DNA of 64,000 bases from assembly GCA_002421005.1 (NCBI GenBank), contig DIJC01000015.1:1-64000 (forward strand), in the 5' to 3' direction. The stretch is from Enterobacteriaceae bacterium UBA5654. GTDB lineage: Bacteria; Pseudomonadota; Gammaproteobacteria; Enterobacterales; Enterobacteriaceae. The notes below the pieces were generated by a model. That model was not told the origin of the DNA. It did no database searches and saw only the letters and a program-made list of their open reading frames with translations. Both the position numbers and the translations under genes were made by a program. Numbering within the stretch: position 1 is the stretch's first letter; every line of letters starts with the position of its first letter. Shown here piece by piece: positions 1 through 8,244 of this stretch.

Positions 1-41
1 GTGAGGGGGAATTGCCGGTAAGGTGTCGCCCCTCTCCCTGA

Positions 42-63
42 CCCTCTCCCTCAAGGGAGAGGG
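42..63. repeat. CCCTCTCCC palindrome
   Basis: A perfect 10-bp inverted repeat (CCCTCTCCCT / AGGGAGAGGG) with a 2-nt loop. The same core recurs at 104-124, 13204-13237 and 33586-33610, always between genes, so it is a dispersed intergenic palindrome and not specific to one gene. It lies downstream of the kinase gene that ends at 208 and could act in transcript 3' ends. Confidence 0.7.
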
Positions 64-103
64 AACTGCGCGAGTGCGGGGTGACGTCCGGTGCCGGTTT
101 TCC

Positions 104-124
104 CCCTCTCCCCCGGGGAGAGGG
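104..124. repeat. CCCTCTCCC palindrome, second copy
   Basis: Stem CCCTCTCCCC / GGGGAGAGGG around one central base, followed by another partial GGGGAGAGGGG run to about 138. It is clustered with the copy at 42-63. No gene is visible between 1 and 207; the stretch is dominated by these C/T- and G/A-rich palindromes. Confidence 0.65.
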
Positions 125-207
125 CTGGGGAGAGGGGAGGCGTCCGGTGAATTGGGTGGGCGTGTGGGATATACATTTCCCCCTCCCTGACCCTCGCCAC
201 GCTTCGA

Positions 208-1728
208 CTAAACCGAACCCGGCGCCTTCACCGTGCGCACCTTCTCCACTGCGCTTTGCCATTCGTGCCAGCGCTTTTGTAATCTGCCGTGCCGCGCCAT
301 ATCCGGCTGAAAAACAGCATGCTCCGGCAGCAGCGGGCGCAGCCCGTCGGCATCCACCCGCAGCAGCGCTTTGCGTGCCAGCAGCGCCGCGCCGGTGGCG
401 GAAAGCTCGGCCACATCGCTGCGCATAACCGGGCAACCCAGCAGGTCCGCCTGATATTGCATCAGCCAGTCATTTTTAGTGGGTCCCCCGTCCACCATCA
501 ACGCTTTCAGCGCAAAATCGCTGTGCTGGCGCATGGCAACAGCGACATCGGCGATTTGATAGGTGATGGATTCCAGCGCCGCGCGGATCAGGTGCGCGCG
601 CTTTACGCCCCGGCTCAGGCCGTGGATCATCCCTCTGGCCTGTTCGTCCCACCACGGTGCGCCAAGCCCGGTCAGGGCCGGGACGAAATAGACGCCGAGC
701 GTGGACTCAACCGAGGCGGGCAGAGCGTTAAGCTGCTGCGCCAGCTCAGCCGCAGGCAGTTCGCTAAGACCGGTGCTGTCCGCCATCCAGGCCACCGCAT
801 CGCCGGTGTGGGGAATATTACCCTCCAGCCCGTAAACCAGCCGTTCACCATCGTGCCAGGCGACGGTGGTGGCGAGCGCGTTGACGTCGTGCTGCGCCGA
901 AGAAACCGGGGCCATTACCGACGAGCCGGTTCCATACGTTGCCTTCACGCGCCCCTCTTCACCCAGACTGTGAGCAAAAAGCGCGGCGTGAGAATCGCCG
1001 ATCATCGCCAGCACCGGAATGCCGTCAGGAATATTTTTCAGCCCTTGCGTCCGCCCAAATTCGCCACTGGAGGGGCGGATCTCCGGCAGCGCGGCGCGCG
1101 GAATGCCAAACAGCGCCAGCATCCCGTCGTCCCACTGTCCGTGGTGAAGATTAAAAAGCTGGGTGCGCGAGGCGTTGGAGTAGTCGCAGCAAAATGCCGT
1201 GCCGCCGGTGAAATGCCACAGCAGCCAACTATCTACCGTGCCGAGGCAAATCTCGCCCTCATCGGCTAATTGCAGGCCGTTTGGCACCGATTCCAGCAGC
1301 CAGCGCATTTTTGAGGCGGAAAAGAGGGGCGCGACGGGCAGGCCGGTGACGGCTTTGATCTGCGCCTCGTGCCCCTGCTGGCGCAGGGACTGGCAAAACG
1401 CTGCCGTGCGCGAGCACTGCCAGCTAATCGCCGGGCCGATGGCCTGCCCGTTGCGACGATACCAGCCCACCGCCGTTTCGCGCTGATTGCTGATTGCCAG
1501 CGCCGCCACGCGCTCAGCGCCGACGGCAGCAACCGCCTGCGCCACGACATCAAGTGAAGCATCAATCAGCAGTTCGGCGGGCTGTTCCACCCAGCCTTCG
1601 CGCGGCGTACGGATGCTCAGCGCCCTGGAAAATGTCGCCACCACGCGGCCCGCCGCATCCATCGCCACGGCTTTAGCATTGGTGGTGCCCTCATCGAGGG
1701 CAATCACAATCTCTTTATTCTCCGCCAT
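208..1728 (-). CDS. FGGY-family carbohydrate kinase, probable D-apulose kinase
   Basis: A sugar kinase of 506 residues, the usual FGGY length. The N-terminal phosphate-binding motif DEGTTNAK is at residues 12-19, and the C-terminal ATP-binding part contains VDGGPTKNDWLMQ. The ATG at 1728 was chosen because MAENKEIVIALDEGTT gives the standard N-terminus; an upstream in-frame start would overlap the isomerase gene. It is the last gene of a minus-strand operon and starts 16 nt after the isomerase stop. With an isomerase and a two-subunit transketolase, the most likely substrate is D-apulose, giving D-apulose 4-phosphate in the cytoplasm. Kinase family membership is certain; the substrate is inferred from context. 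Glycerol or xylulose kinase activity is the main alternative. Confidence 0.8.
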   Translation of the reverse strand: MAENKEIVIALDEGTTNAKAVAMDAAGRVVATFSRALSIRTPREGWVEQPAELLIDASLDVVAQAVAAVGAERVAALAISNQRETAVGWYRRNGQAIGPAISWQCSRTAAFCQSLRQQGHEAQIKAVTGLPVAPLFSASKMRWLLESVPNGLQLADEGEICLGTVDSWLLWHFTGGTAFCCDYSNASRTQLFNLHHGQWDDGMLALFGIPRAALPEIRPSSGEFGRTQGLKNIPDGIPVLAMIGDSHAALFAHSLGEEGRVKATYGTGSSVMAPVSSAQHDVNALATTVAWHDGERLVYGLEGNIPHTGDAVAWMADSTGLSELPAAELAQQLNALPASVESTLGVYFVPALTGLGAPWWDEQARGMIHGLSRGVKRAHLIRAALESITYQIADVAVAMRQHSDFALKALMVDGGPTKNDWLMQYQADLLGCPVMRSDVAELSATGAALLARKALLRVDADGLRPLLPEHAVFQPDMARHGRLQKRWHEWQSAVEKVRTVKAPGSV

Positions 1729-1744
1729 GATCTGTTCCGCCGTC

Positions 1745-3163
1745 TTACTGGTGAAGATAGGTGCTGACGCCGAGGTAGCGCGTAAATGCTTCATGCAGGA
1801 CGTCGGCGCTGGCGGAGTGGTTCATCGCCACGTGATGTTCAAACCCGTTGCGGCAAATCCAGTTGAGCAGATTTTCCAGGTGCGGCACTTCGATGACCGC
1901 CCGGCAACCCACCGTATCCAGCGGATCGTCCACCGATTTTCCTGCGCCAACGTAGGCTTTGATCTCACCGGTTAAATCGTCGGTGCTCAGACGGAAATAG
2001 GTCAGCTCGCCGCTGCGCAGACGGCCATGCACCGCGCCACAGGTGTTTTCTTTGCCCACCGTGGTGCCGATGATATCGGCGGTGCCCATATGGGGCGCGT
2101 CGAGGCTGGCGGCAGCGAAATTACCGCAGTGAAACAGTACGCATTTGTTGCGATCGTCGCCGAAATTGTTATTCCAGTCAGCAATCGAGGCCGGACTCAT
2201 ATTACTGCTGGCCAGCGCGTACATTGACAGCGCGCCCATCACATCGACTTCGCAGGCGCTGGGCATCAGTTGCCCGGACATCACGCTCATAATCGAGCAG
2301 ACGTTAATGCCGAGATTTTCCTGCAGCGAGGTCCAGCACTGAATGGCGGTGGTGTCGATATCATTGGCGATCACCCATTCGCTGATGACCACAAACAGTT
2401 TGGCCATCGTGACCAGTTTGTCTGCCGGAATACCGCTGGCGTCGGCGTTGTCGATCAGCAGGCGGCGTTTTTCATCGACCCGGATATCGTCATCGCGCAG
2501 TAGTTTGATGCGGGTAAAGACTTCGGAAAGATCGAGAGTTTCCACCGCAATGCCCAGCCGCTCCAGCAGTTTTTCACTGTAGCGCACGGTGTTGAAGCCT
2601 GCCGGACGCGCGCCAATGGCGCCCACGCGCACGCCGCGCATACTGCTGACTACCCGGCAAATTTGCTCAAAGCGTTTTAAATCCCCGGCGAACACCTCTC
2701 CGTCAAGCGCACAAACGTGCTGGGTGGTGAGAGTAAACGGAATACCGTACTGGCGCAGGTTATTGCACAGTGAGATTTTGCCGCAGAAGCTGTCGCGGCG
2801 GGTGGCAAGACCCATTTTATCGAGGTTATCTTCCTGAGCCTGTACCAGCACCGGCACGTTCAGCCCGGACAGGCGCAGCGTTTCCGCCACCGCTTTTTCA
2901 TCGCCAAAGTTGGGCAGTAATACCACCACGCCGTGAATGTCATCGCGATGGCGGCGAAACAGATCGGCGCAGATTTTTGCGTCCTGACGGGTTTCCACGC
3001 CGCCCAGCTCGGTCTGCGTGTCATCCAGCATAATAGTGTTAATACCGAGGCGGCTAAACAGTGCCACCGCCTGTTCGCGCGCCTCCGCGACCAGGTAGCT
3101 GGGGAAAAATCCCCGGTTGCCGATAATGACCGCCATCGTAAGTTGTTGAGGGATTCGGGACAT
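1745..3163 (-). CDS. L-fucose/arabinose-isomerase-family sugar isomerase, probable D-apiose isomerase
   Basis: A protein of 472 residues with the two-part fold signature of the L-fucose/L-arabinose isomerase superfamily. The N-terminus (MAVIIGNRGFFPSYL) resembles the Rossmann-like substrate domain. The middle has a conserved acidic stretch (LMPSACEVDVMGALSMYAL) and the C-terminal half has histidine-containing segments such as LFHCGNFA and MNHSA. It would interconvert an aldose and a ketose using a divalent metal. Its neighbours are a kinase and transketolase subunits, as in the described D-apiose pathway, so conversion of D-apiose to D-apulose is the likely reaction. It is 35 nt downstream of the transketolase C-terminal subunit. 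Family is well supported; the substrate is inferred. Confidence 0.75.
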   Translation of the reverse strand: MSRIPQQLTMAVIIGNRGFFPSYLVAEAREQAVALFSRLGINTIMLDDTQTELGGVETRQDAKICADLFRRHRDDIHGVVVLLPNFGDEKAVAETLRLSGLNVPVLVQAQEDNLDKMGLATRRDSFCGKISLCNNLRQYGIPFTLTTQHVCALDGEVFAGDLKRFEQICRVVSSMRGVRVGAIGARPAGFNTVRYSEKLLERLGIAVETLDLSEVFTRIKLLRDDDIRVDEKRRLLIDNADASGIPADKLVTMAKLFVVISEWVIANDIDTTAIQCWTSLQENLGINVCSIMSVMSGQLMPSACEVDVMGALSMYALASSNMSPASIADWNNNFGDDRNKCVLFHCGNFAAASLDAPHMGTADIIGTTVGKENTCGAVHGRLRSGELTYFRLSTDDLTGEIKAYVGAGKSVDDPLDTVGCRAVIEVPHLENLLNWICRNGFEHHVAMNHSASADVLHEAFTRYLGVSTYLHQ

Positions 3164-3198
3164 TGCTTAATCTCCAGTAAGGTTCAGCGTAATTATTG

Positions 3199-4146
3199 TT
3201 ATCGTTGTGCCTGATACAGCGCGGTTGCGTTTTTCACTACGCCTGCCGCGTCTATTTGATGGCGCGCGCGCGTGGATGCGCGATCGGCCGCGATGGCATA
3301 CTGCCCGTCTGGAATACCGAGACGCCGCAGTGGGATACCGCATCCGCCTTCTGCCAGCACTTCCGCCACCAGGCTGCCGACGCCGCCGTTGACGTTATGT
3401 TCTTCCACGCTGACCACCGCCTGGTGCTGTTTCAGCAGGTCAAGTAGCTGGGATGTATTGCAGGGACGAATAGAAGGTACACTGATTACGCTGGCCTCAA
3501 TACCGGCTTGCGCCAGTTGTGTGGCGGCTTCGACAATTTCATGCACCGTCGAACCCATCGCTACCAGCGCGATATCCGTGCCTTTGCGCAGCACGTCAAT
3601 ATTACCGGGCGCAAAGCGATAGTCAGCATCATGCAGTTCCGGCAGGGCTTTGCCATCAAGGCGGATATACACCGGGCCAATATGTTCCAGCGCGTAATCA
3701 ATGATCTGCCGACACTCAATCGGGCAGGAAGGAGCATAAATTTCGATATTGCCGAAGCCGCGCAGCACGGAAATATCATCGATGCTGTGATGGGTGCTGG
3801 CGAGTGGGCCGTAGCTTGCCCCGGCGTTCAGCCCGAACAGCTTAACGTTGGTGTTGTTGTAGCAAATATCGACTTTAATCTGCTCGTTGGCGCGCGAAAT
3901 CAAAAACGGCGCGGCGTTACAGGTGACGGCGACTTTGCCGCCAATCGCCAGCCCGGCAGCCGCGCCGACCAGGGTTTGTTCCGCAATACCGACGTTGACC
4001 AGCCGATCGGGATACTGTTTGATAAACGGCGATATTTTGGCCGTTGAGGTTGAGTCTGCCACCACCGGCACCAGATCCACGCCGCGCCCGACCGCATCAA
4101 TAAACGCATTTACCATTACCGTGGCGAGGTGTTCGCTATTACTCAT
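3199..4146 (-). CDS. aptB: Transketolase C-terminal subunit, probable apulose-4-phosphate transketolase subunit B
   Basis: A protein of 315 residues covering the pyrimidine-binding and C-terminal domains of transketolase only. VGIAEQTLVGAAAGLAIGG carries the cofactor-activating glutamate, and ASTHHSIDDISVLRG and VSVEEHNVNGGVGS are typical of the family. The diphosphate-binding half is encoded by the preceding gene, which it overlaps by 8 nt, so the two chains are probably made in equal amounts and assemble together. In the described apiose pathway this split enzyme transfers a two-carbon unit from apulose 4-phosphate to glyceraldehyde 3-phosphate, giving dihydroxyacetone phosphate and xylulose 5-phosphate. 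Split transketolases also occur in sulfoquinovose breakdown, so the substrate is not certain. Confidence 0.7.
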   Translation of the reverse strand: MSNSEHLATVMVNAFIDAVGRGVDLVPVVADSTSTAKISPFIKQYPDRLVNVGIAEQTLVGAAAGLAIGGKVAVTCNAAPFLISRANEQIKVDICYNNTNVKLFGLNAGASYGPLASTHHSIDDISVLRGFGNIEIYAPSCPIECRQIIDYALEHIGPVYIRLDGKALPELHDADYRFAPGNIDVLRKGTDIALVAMGSTVHEIVEAATQLAQAGIEASVISVPSIRPCNTSQLLDLLKQHQAVVSVEEHNVNGGVGSLVAEVLAEGGCGIPLRRLGIPDGQYAIAADRASTRARHQIDAAGVVKNATALYQAQR

Positions 4147-4969
4147 CTTTCAGTTCCTCCAGCGCCAGTTCAATTTCTTCACCTTTGGGAACACGGTGAT
4201 GCCATTCAGGACGACCCTGAATAAAGGAGATCCCCGCGCCTTTCGTGGTGTTGGCGATCACCACGTGCGGCTTGCCGTTGGGCTGCAATCCTTCCAGTGT
4301 GGCAACCACGTCCGCCATATCGTTGCCGCGACATTCGGTCACTTCCATGCCGAACGCGCGCCATTTTTCATCCAGCGGATCGGTATTCATGATCTCTTTG
4401 GTCGAACCCGCCAGTTGCAGGTTGTTTTTGTCGTTGATAATGACGAGGTTATCGAGTTTGTAATGGGCTGCGACCAGCGCGGCTTCCCAGTTGCTGCCTT
4501 CCGCCAGCTCGCCATCCCCGGTGATGGCAAAAACCCGGCGCTTGCTGTTGCTGCGTTTAGCGGCGAGGGCAATACCCACCGCCACCGGCAGGCCGTGGCC
4601 GAGCGCGCCCGTATTGAGTTCAATACCCGGCGTTTTATGCTTCACCGGATGGCCGGGCAGGTGGGAATCGGGGTGCTGGTAGGTGGAAAGCCATTCGGTC
4701 GGGAAAAATCCCGCTTCGGCGAGCACGCAGTAATAGCCGCCAACCGCATGGCCTTTCGACTGGATGTAAATATCCCGCTCGTCGCTCTCCTGCAGCGCTG
4801 GCGAGCAGTTCAGAATACGAAAGTAGAGGGCGGTGAGCAGTTCAACCTGCGATAAATCAGCCCCGGTATGACCTCCTGCCGGACTTTCCGCATTGAGGAC
4901 AATAATGCGACGACGGACGGCACGCGCTTTTTTCTCAAGCTCCTCGACGGAGAGCGAAAACGGATTCAT
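4139..4969 (-). CDS. aptA: Transketolase N-terminal subunit, probable apulose-4-phosphate transketolase subunit A
   Basis: A protein of 276 residues containing only the thiamine diphosphate-binding domain of transketolase. The motif starts at GDGELAEGSNWEAAL and ends about 25 residues later in IINDKNNLQ, matching GDG-X(24-27)-N. GHTGADLSQVE and KGHAVGGYY are also typical. It is the first gene of the minus-strand operon aptA-aptB-isomerase-kinase. A clear Shine-Dalgarno sequence (AGAGGTG) precedes the ATG, and an operator-like element lies directly upstream of it at 4981-5011, so a bound regulator could block the promoter or early elongation. Assignment to apulose 4-phosphate follows from the neighbouring isomerase and FGGY kinase. 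Confidence 0.72.
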   Translation of the reverse strand: MNPFSLSVEELEKKARAVRRRIIVLNAESPAGGHTGADLSQVELLTALYFRILNCSPALQESDERDIYIQSKGHAVGGYYCVLAEAGFFPTEWLSTYQHPDSHLPGHPVKHKTPGIELNTGALGHGLPVAVGIALAAKRSNSKRRVFAITGDGELAEGSNWEAALVAAHYKLDNLVIINDKNNLQLAGSTKEIMNTDPLDEKWRAFGMEVTECRGNDMADVVATLEGLQPNGKPHVVIANTTKGAGISFIQGRPEWHHRVPKGEEIELALEELKDE

Positions 4970-4980
4970 AAAGCACCTCT

Positions 4981-5011
4981 TGAATGTATAATCTTGTATG
5001 AATAAATATTC
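4981..5011 (-). promoter_or_regulatory. Operator-like element, copy 1, before aptA
   Basis: Read on the minus strand this is GAATATTTATTCA, five bases, then GATTATACATTCA. The first 13-mer is identical to the one at 12426-12438 and the second matches 9 of 13 bases of the corresponding half there. It ends 12 nt before the aptA start codon, next to the Shine-Dalgarno sequence. It is probably bound by the divergently encoded SorC-type regulator. Confidence 0.6.
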
Positions 5012-5082
5012 CAGTCAGGTGAAAAAATGCTCCGAACGCGGGGGGATAAATGTGTCTGACATCCTCCCTTTTTTATCGCTTG

Positions 5083-5113
5083 GAATATATATTCACTACT
5101 GATTTATTATTCA
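5083..5113 (+). promoter_or_regulatory. Operator-like element, copy 2, in the aptA/regulator intergenic region
   Basis: GAATATATATTCA, five bases, then GATTTATTATTCA. It matches the copy at 12426-12456 at 28 of 31 positions and keeps the 5-bp spacing. The first 12 bases are a perfect palindrome. The intergenic stretch 4970-5278 (309 bp) contains this element, copy 1, a single half-site-like sequence at 5224-5236 and no gene. A weak CRP-like match lies near 5178-5193 (TCACA half only). The arrangement suggests that one regulator controls both divergent promoters and possibly loops DNA between sites. Confidence 0.65.
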
Positions 5114-5223
5114 TGAGCTAAACATATGCCTTGTTGAGGGGTTTGTCTACGAGATGACGTGCGCCGATGTATAGAAAAGCGAGTGCGATCACAAATGATC
5201 GTGCGCAGGACGGGAAGCTCACT

Positions 5224-5236
5224 TGTTATATATTCA
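5224..5236 (+). promoter_or_regulatory. Possible single half-site upstream of the regulator gene
   Basis: TGTTATATATTCA matches GAATATATATTCA at 10 of 13 positions. It lies about 43 bp before the regulator start codon, where it could serve autoregulation. No second half follows at the 5-bp spacing, so it is a weak call. Confidence 0.3.
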
Positions 5237-5278
5237 GCAATGCATAAAAATAACAGGCAGTAAATCAAGGGGAACGCT

Positions 5279-6229
5279 ATGTCGAAGCAGGATGAGCAGC
5301 GCTTGCTGGTGAAGATCGCCACGCTTTATTACAGTGAAAATAAAAAGCAGTCCGAGATCGCATCGTTGCTGCATCTTTCACAATCTTTTGTATCACGCGC
5401 GCTGACGCGCTGCCAGAAAGAAGGGCTGGTGAAGATCACCGTCGTGCAGCCGACCAATATTTTTGTCGGCCTGGAGAAGGCGATTGAAGAGCAGTACGGT
5501 ATTCGTCAGGCGATTGTGGTGGATACCGGCGACGCCCCCGGCAATGCGCAAATCAAGCACGCCATCGGCAGCGCGGCGGCGCACTACGTTGAAACGCGCC
5601 TGCGCCCGGAAGATCTGGTAGGGATTTCTTCGTGGAGCAGCACTATCCGCTGTATGGTCGATGAAATGCATCCGCAGAATATTCGCGCCGCCGGGGTGAT
5701 CCAGCTCCTGGGCGGCGTGGGGCCGAACGGCAACGTGCAGGCGACGATCCTGACCCAGCAACTGGCAGCGCATCTTGGCTGCCCGGCGTGGCTGCTGCCA
5801 TCCCAGAGCATCGAACATTCCGTCGAGGAGCGCTCCCGGCTGGTCAGCAGCCCGGACGTGGCGGCGGTAGTCGAAAAATTCTCCCAGGTTGACGTGGCGA
5901 TTGTCGGCATCGGCGAGCTTGAACCTTCGCAGTTGTTGAAAAACTCCGGTAACTACTACAACGAAGAAATGCTCCGACTGCTCTCCTCGCGCGGGGCGGT
6001 CGGGGATATCTGCCTGCATTATTACGACGCGGCAGGCAACCCGGTGTTAAGCCATGAAGAAGATCCGGTAATTGGCATGGAACTGTCGCAAATTCGCGCC
6101 TGCCCGCAGGTGATCGCGCTGGCAGGCGGCCCGGAAAAAAGTAACGCCATTCGCGGCGCGTTACAGGGGAATTATATCGACGTGCTCATTACCGATTACC
6201 CGACGGCGCGCAGCCTGGTGAAAGAATAA
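5279..6229 (+). CDS. SorC/DeoR-type sugar-responsive transcriptional regulator
   Basis: A regulator of 316 residues. The N-terminal helix-turn-helix lies around residues 20-55 (KQSEIASLLHLSQSFVSRAL), followed by a SorC-type effector domain (IGSAAAHYVETRLRPEDLVGIS, VIQLLGGVGPNGN, VIALAGGPEKSNAIRGAL). Such proteins bind a phosphorylated sugar and regulate the adjacent catabolic operon. The ATG follows a good Shine-Dalgarno (AAGGGG). The gene diverges from aptA, and the intergenic region contains operator-like repeats also found before the importer operon. It converges with the MATE gene, with 15 nt between stops. The likely effector is a pathway sugar phosphate such as apulose 4-phosphate, but this is inferred. 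Confidence 0.85.
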   Translation: MSKQDEQRLLVKIATLYYSENKKQSEIASLLHLSQSFVSRALTRCQKEGLVKITVVQPTNIFVGLEKAIEEQYGIRQAIVVDTGDAPGNAQIKHAIGSAAAHYVETRLRPEDLVGISSWSSTIRCMVDEMHPQNIRAAGVIQLLGGVGPNGNVQATILTQQLAAHLGCPAWLLPSQSIEHSVEERSRLVSSPDVAAVVEKFSQVDVAIVGIGELEPSQLLKNSGNYYNEEMLRLLSSRGAVGDICLHYYDAAGNPVLSHEEDPVIGMELSQIRACPQVIALAGGPEKSNAIRGALQGNYIDVLITDYPTARSLVKE

Positions 6230-6244
6230 TCGCGGTGTTGTGCG

Positions 6245-7588
6245 TCAGAACAGCGCTTTCGTTGTCCAGATGCGGCTGCGCCAGCGGCGGAACATCAGCA
6301 TGGCGCGCAGCCCTTCATCAATAATGTAGGCCAGCCATACGCCGACCAGCCCCAGCCCCGCGGAAATGCCTAATATCCAGGAGAAGGGCAGGCTGACGAT
6401 CCACATCACGATAATTCCGCAGATAAACGGGAAACGCACGTCGCCGGTGGCGTTAAGGCTGCTAATCACAATAATATTGGTCGCCCGACCCAGTTCCAGA
6501 AGAATGGAGAACAGAAACAGTTCTTTGGTCATTTCGATAATCTGGCTGCTGGACGTAAAGAGCTGCATAACCGGGCGGGCAAACAGATAAAGCAGAATGC
6601 TGACCAGCAGGGCGATAATCAGGCCAATCCGCAGACTTTTCATTCCCTGCTGATAGGCGCGGTCAATTTCACCCGCGCCGGTGGCCCGCCCGATGATGAT
6701 TTGCGAGGCCTGACCGACAGACATGGCAAATAGCGCAACAAACTGGCTGATACTGGAGGCGTAAATTTTGGTGGTTAAGGCTTCCGTTCCCAGATAAGCA
6801 ATAATGGCGGTGACGACAAGCTGCGATCCGGCGTAGGAAAGGTTTTCACCCGCCGAAGGCAGACCGAAGCGTAAAATAGAGCCGAGCATTTTTTTCGAGC
6901 ACTGCCGCAGTTTGCGCCAGTTAAAGGTATAGCCAATATATTTTTTCAGCATCCAGACGGCCATTATCATTCCGATAATATTCGCGAAGCTGGTGGCAAT
7001 GCCGACGCCGGTTACGCCCAGATCCAGATAGCTCAGCCCGCCGTACAGACAGACATAATTCAGCACCACGTTCAGACCGCTGGCGGTAACCGGCACGATC
7101 ATCGCCTGATGCACAAAGCCGTGCGTGCGCAGAATTGGCAAGATTGAGGAATACAGAGAAATAATTACCGATGTGCCGCCGATAATTTTAATAAATGGCG
7201 AACCGACGGCGACTAATTTTTCATTAAGACCGAGCAGGCGTAAAAAATCATCCCCCAGAATAATAAAAATCGCGCTCATCACAATGCCAATTAAAAAGGC
7301 CACGACCAGGCCGTTAGTAATAACATGTTCAATGCGCCGTTTTTTGTTTGCGCCAATTAATTGCGCCGCCACAATCTGCACCCCGACGGTGAGAAATCCG
7401 TAGAATATAATAGAGATGGTCAGAATTTGGTTGGCAACGCCGGTCGCGGCGACGGCTTCGTCAGAATAATGCCCCAGCATAAAGACATTGACATAATTCA
7501 TCATTAAACGAAGCAGTTGCTCAATAAATATGGGCCAGGCAAGGGCATATAAGCCGAGCTTAAATTTATTGCTGGCGACAGACATCAT
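6245..7588 (-). CDS. MATE-family efflux transporter
   Basis: An inner-membrane protein of 447 residues with roughly twelve hydrophobic segments in two similar halves, as in MATE exporters. Typical features are the N-terminal ALAWPIFIEQLLRLMMNYVN and the mid-protein GLPSAGENLSYAGSQLVVT. Family members exchange Na+ or H+ for cationic drugs or metabolites. A GGGAG Shine-Dalgarno precedes the start; the second ATG (7585) is equally possible. The gene sits between the SorC regulator and the sugar importer genes but has its own 650-bp upstream region without the shared operator, so membership of the sugar regulon is doubtful. Its substrate cannot be told from sequence. Confidence 0.85.
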   Translation of the reverse strand: MMSVASNKFKLGLYALAWPIFIEQLLRLMMNYVNVFMLGHYSDEAVAATGVANQILTISIIFYGFLTVGVQIVAAQLIGANKKRRIEHVITNGLVVAFLIGIVMSAIFIILGDDFLRLLGLNEKLVAVGSPFIKIIGGTSVIISLYSSILPILRTHGFVHQAMIVPVTASGLNVVLNYVCLYGGLSYLDLGVTGVGIATSFANIIGMIMAVWMLKKYIGYTFNWRKLRQCSKKMLGSILRFGLPSAGENLSYAGSQLVVTAIIAYLGTEALTTKIYASSISQFVALFAMSVGQASQIIIGRATGAGEIDRAYQQGMKSLRIGLIIALLVSILLYLFARPVMQLFTSSSQIIEMTKELFLFSILLELGRATNIIVISSLNATGDVRFPFICGIIVMWIVSLPFSWILGISAGLGLVGVWLAYIIDEGLRAMLMFRRWRSRIWTTKALF

Positions 7589-8050
7589 TGACGATCTCCC
7601 TTCGAACGAAAGTGTTTTTCAATAGAGCGAGTTGTGAACGTGTTGTGATTAAAGGCGCTAAAGCAGCGAGTTCATGATAATAAACCTGACGCGGATGCCC
7701 GACCAGAAAGTCAGCATCAATTCCCGTGCCTGAGGATTTTCATCACTTTTCACATGAACACTGCGCTCCGCCGCGTCCTGCGACTGCAAATACTACTATT
7801 TAAAAACGCATTTAAAAGTAAATTGTTGCTAATATTTTTAGGTGGCTGCGTTGTAACAGCAGGGTTTCATATATTATTAATGAAAATAACAGAAGTCATA
7901 CAGATGGCTAACCGAAAGTATTATTGATGATCCGCTCATTCTGTTAACGGAAAAACGAGAATAAATATCGCCATTTCCTTTGTATGCGGATCTGACTTCG
8001 TAGCGGTGCGATAATGAGCGCGAGATGTTGACTATAAGGAATGTCCGGCG
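7589..8050. other. Non-coding stretch upstream of the MATE gene
   Basis: This AT-richer stretch holds no convincing open frame on either strand. It probably contains the MATE promoter near the 7589 end; no operator, RNA gene or repeat was recognised. Short frames here are interrupted and have no recognisable motif. Confidence 0.5.
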
Positions 8051-8203
8051 ATGAAGTCGATCGTAAAAGCGCAGGAGAGGGTGAAACGTGGGCATAAATT
8101 CTGGCAGGCGGATAACGGCGTCTGGCTGACAGCGGCGGCAGGGGTCATTTTTGCCGTGGTTGCAGACATGCCGCTGACCGCAACCACGCGTTATCTCGGG
8201 TAA
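8051..8203 (+). pseudogene. kptA: 3' remnant of kptA (RNA 2'-phosphotransferase)
   Basis: The 50-codon frame reads SIVKAQERVKRGHKFWQADN followed by GVWLT. That closely matches the C-terminal part of KptA/Tpt1 as recalled from E. coli ([20 protein letters not shown] then WLT). The N-terminal three quarters, including the catalytic Arg-His-Arg residues, are missing, and the normal stop is lost so that about 13 unrelated codons follow. There is no convincing Shine-Dalgarno, so the ATG at 8051 is probably just an internal codon. It is a leftover of a gene that once stood here, marking a deletion or insertion boundary beside the sugar module. Confidence 0.7.
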
Positions 8204-8214
8204 CTATGCATTAC

Positions 8215-8232
8215 GGCGGGCTTGCGCCCGCC
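8215..8232. terminator. GC-rich hairpin after the importer permease gene
   Basis: GGCGGGC, a 4-nt loop and GCCCGCC form a perfect 7-bp stem 13 nt beyond the permease stop. The T-richer side (TCATCCCTTATTTT) follows on the plus strand, so it is not a classical terminator for the minus-strand operon, though it may stabilise its 3' end. Confidence 0.45.
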
Positions 8233-8244
8233 TCATCCCTTATT

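Noticed and set aside
3199..4969. Reading the split transketolase as part of a sulfoquinovose (sulfo-transketolase) pathway.
   Set aside because: No sulfo-sugar isomerase, sulfolactaldehyde enzyme or sulfonate exporter is present. The FGGY kinase and fucose-isomerase-like enzyme fit the apiose route better.
5178..5193. CRP-like half-site before the SorC regulator.
   Set aside because: Only the TCACA half matches well; the other half matches 3 of 5, which is within chance, so it is mentioned but not listed as a site.
7877..8095. Minus-strand frame of 72 codons.
   Set aside because: No motif, no ribosome site, and it runs antisense to the kptA remnant.
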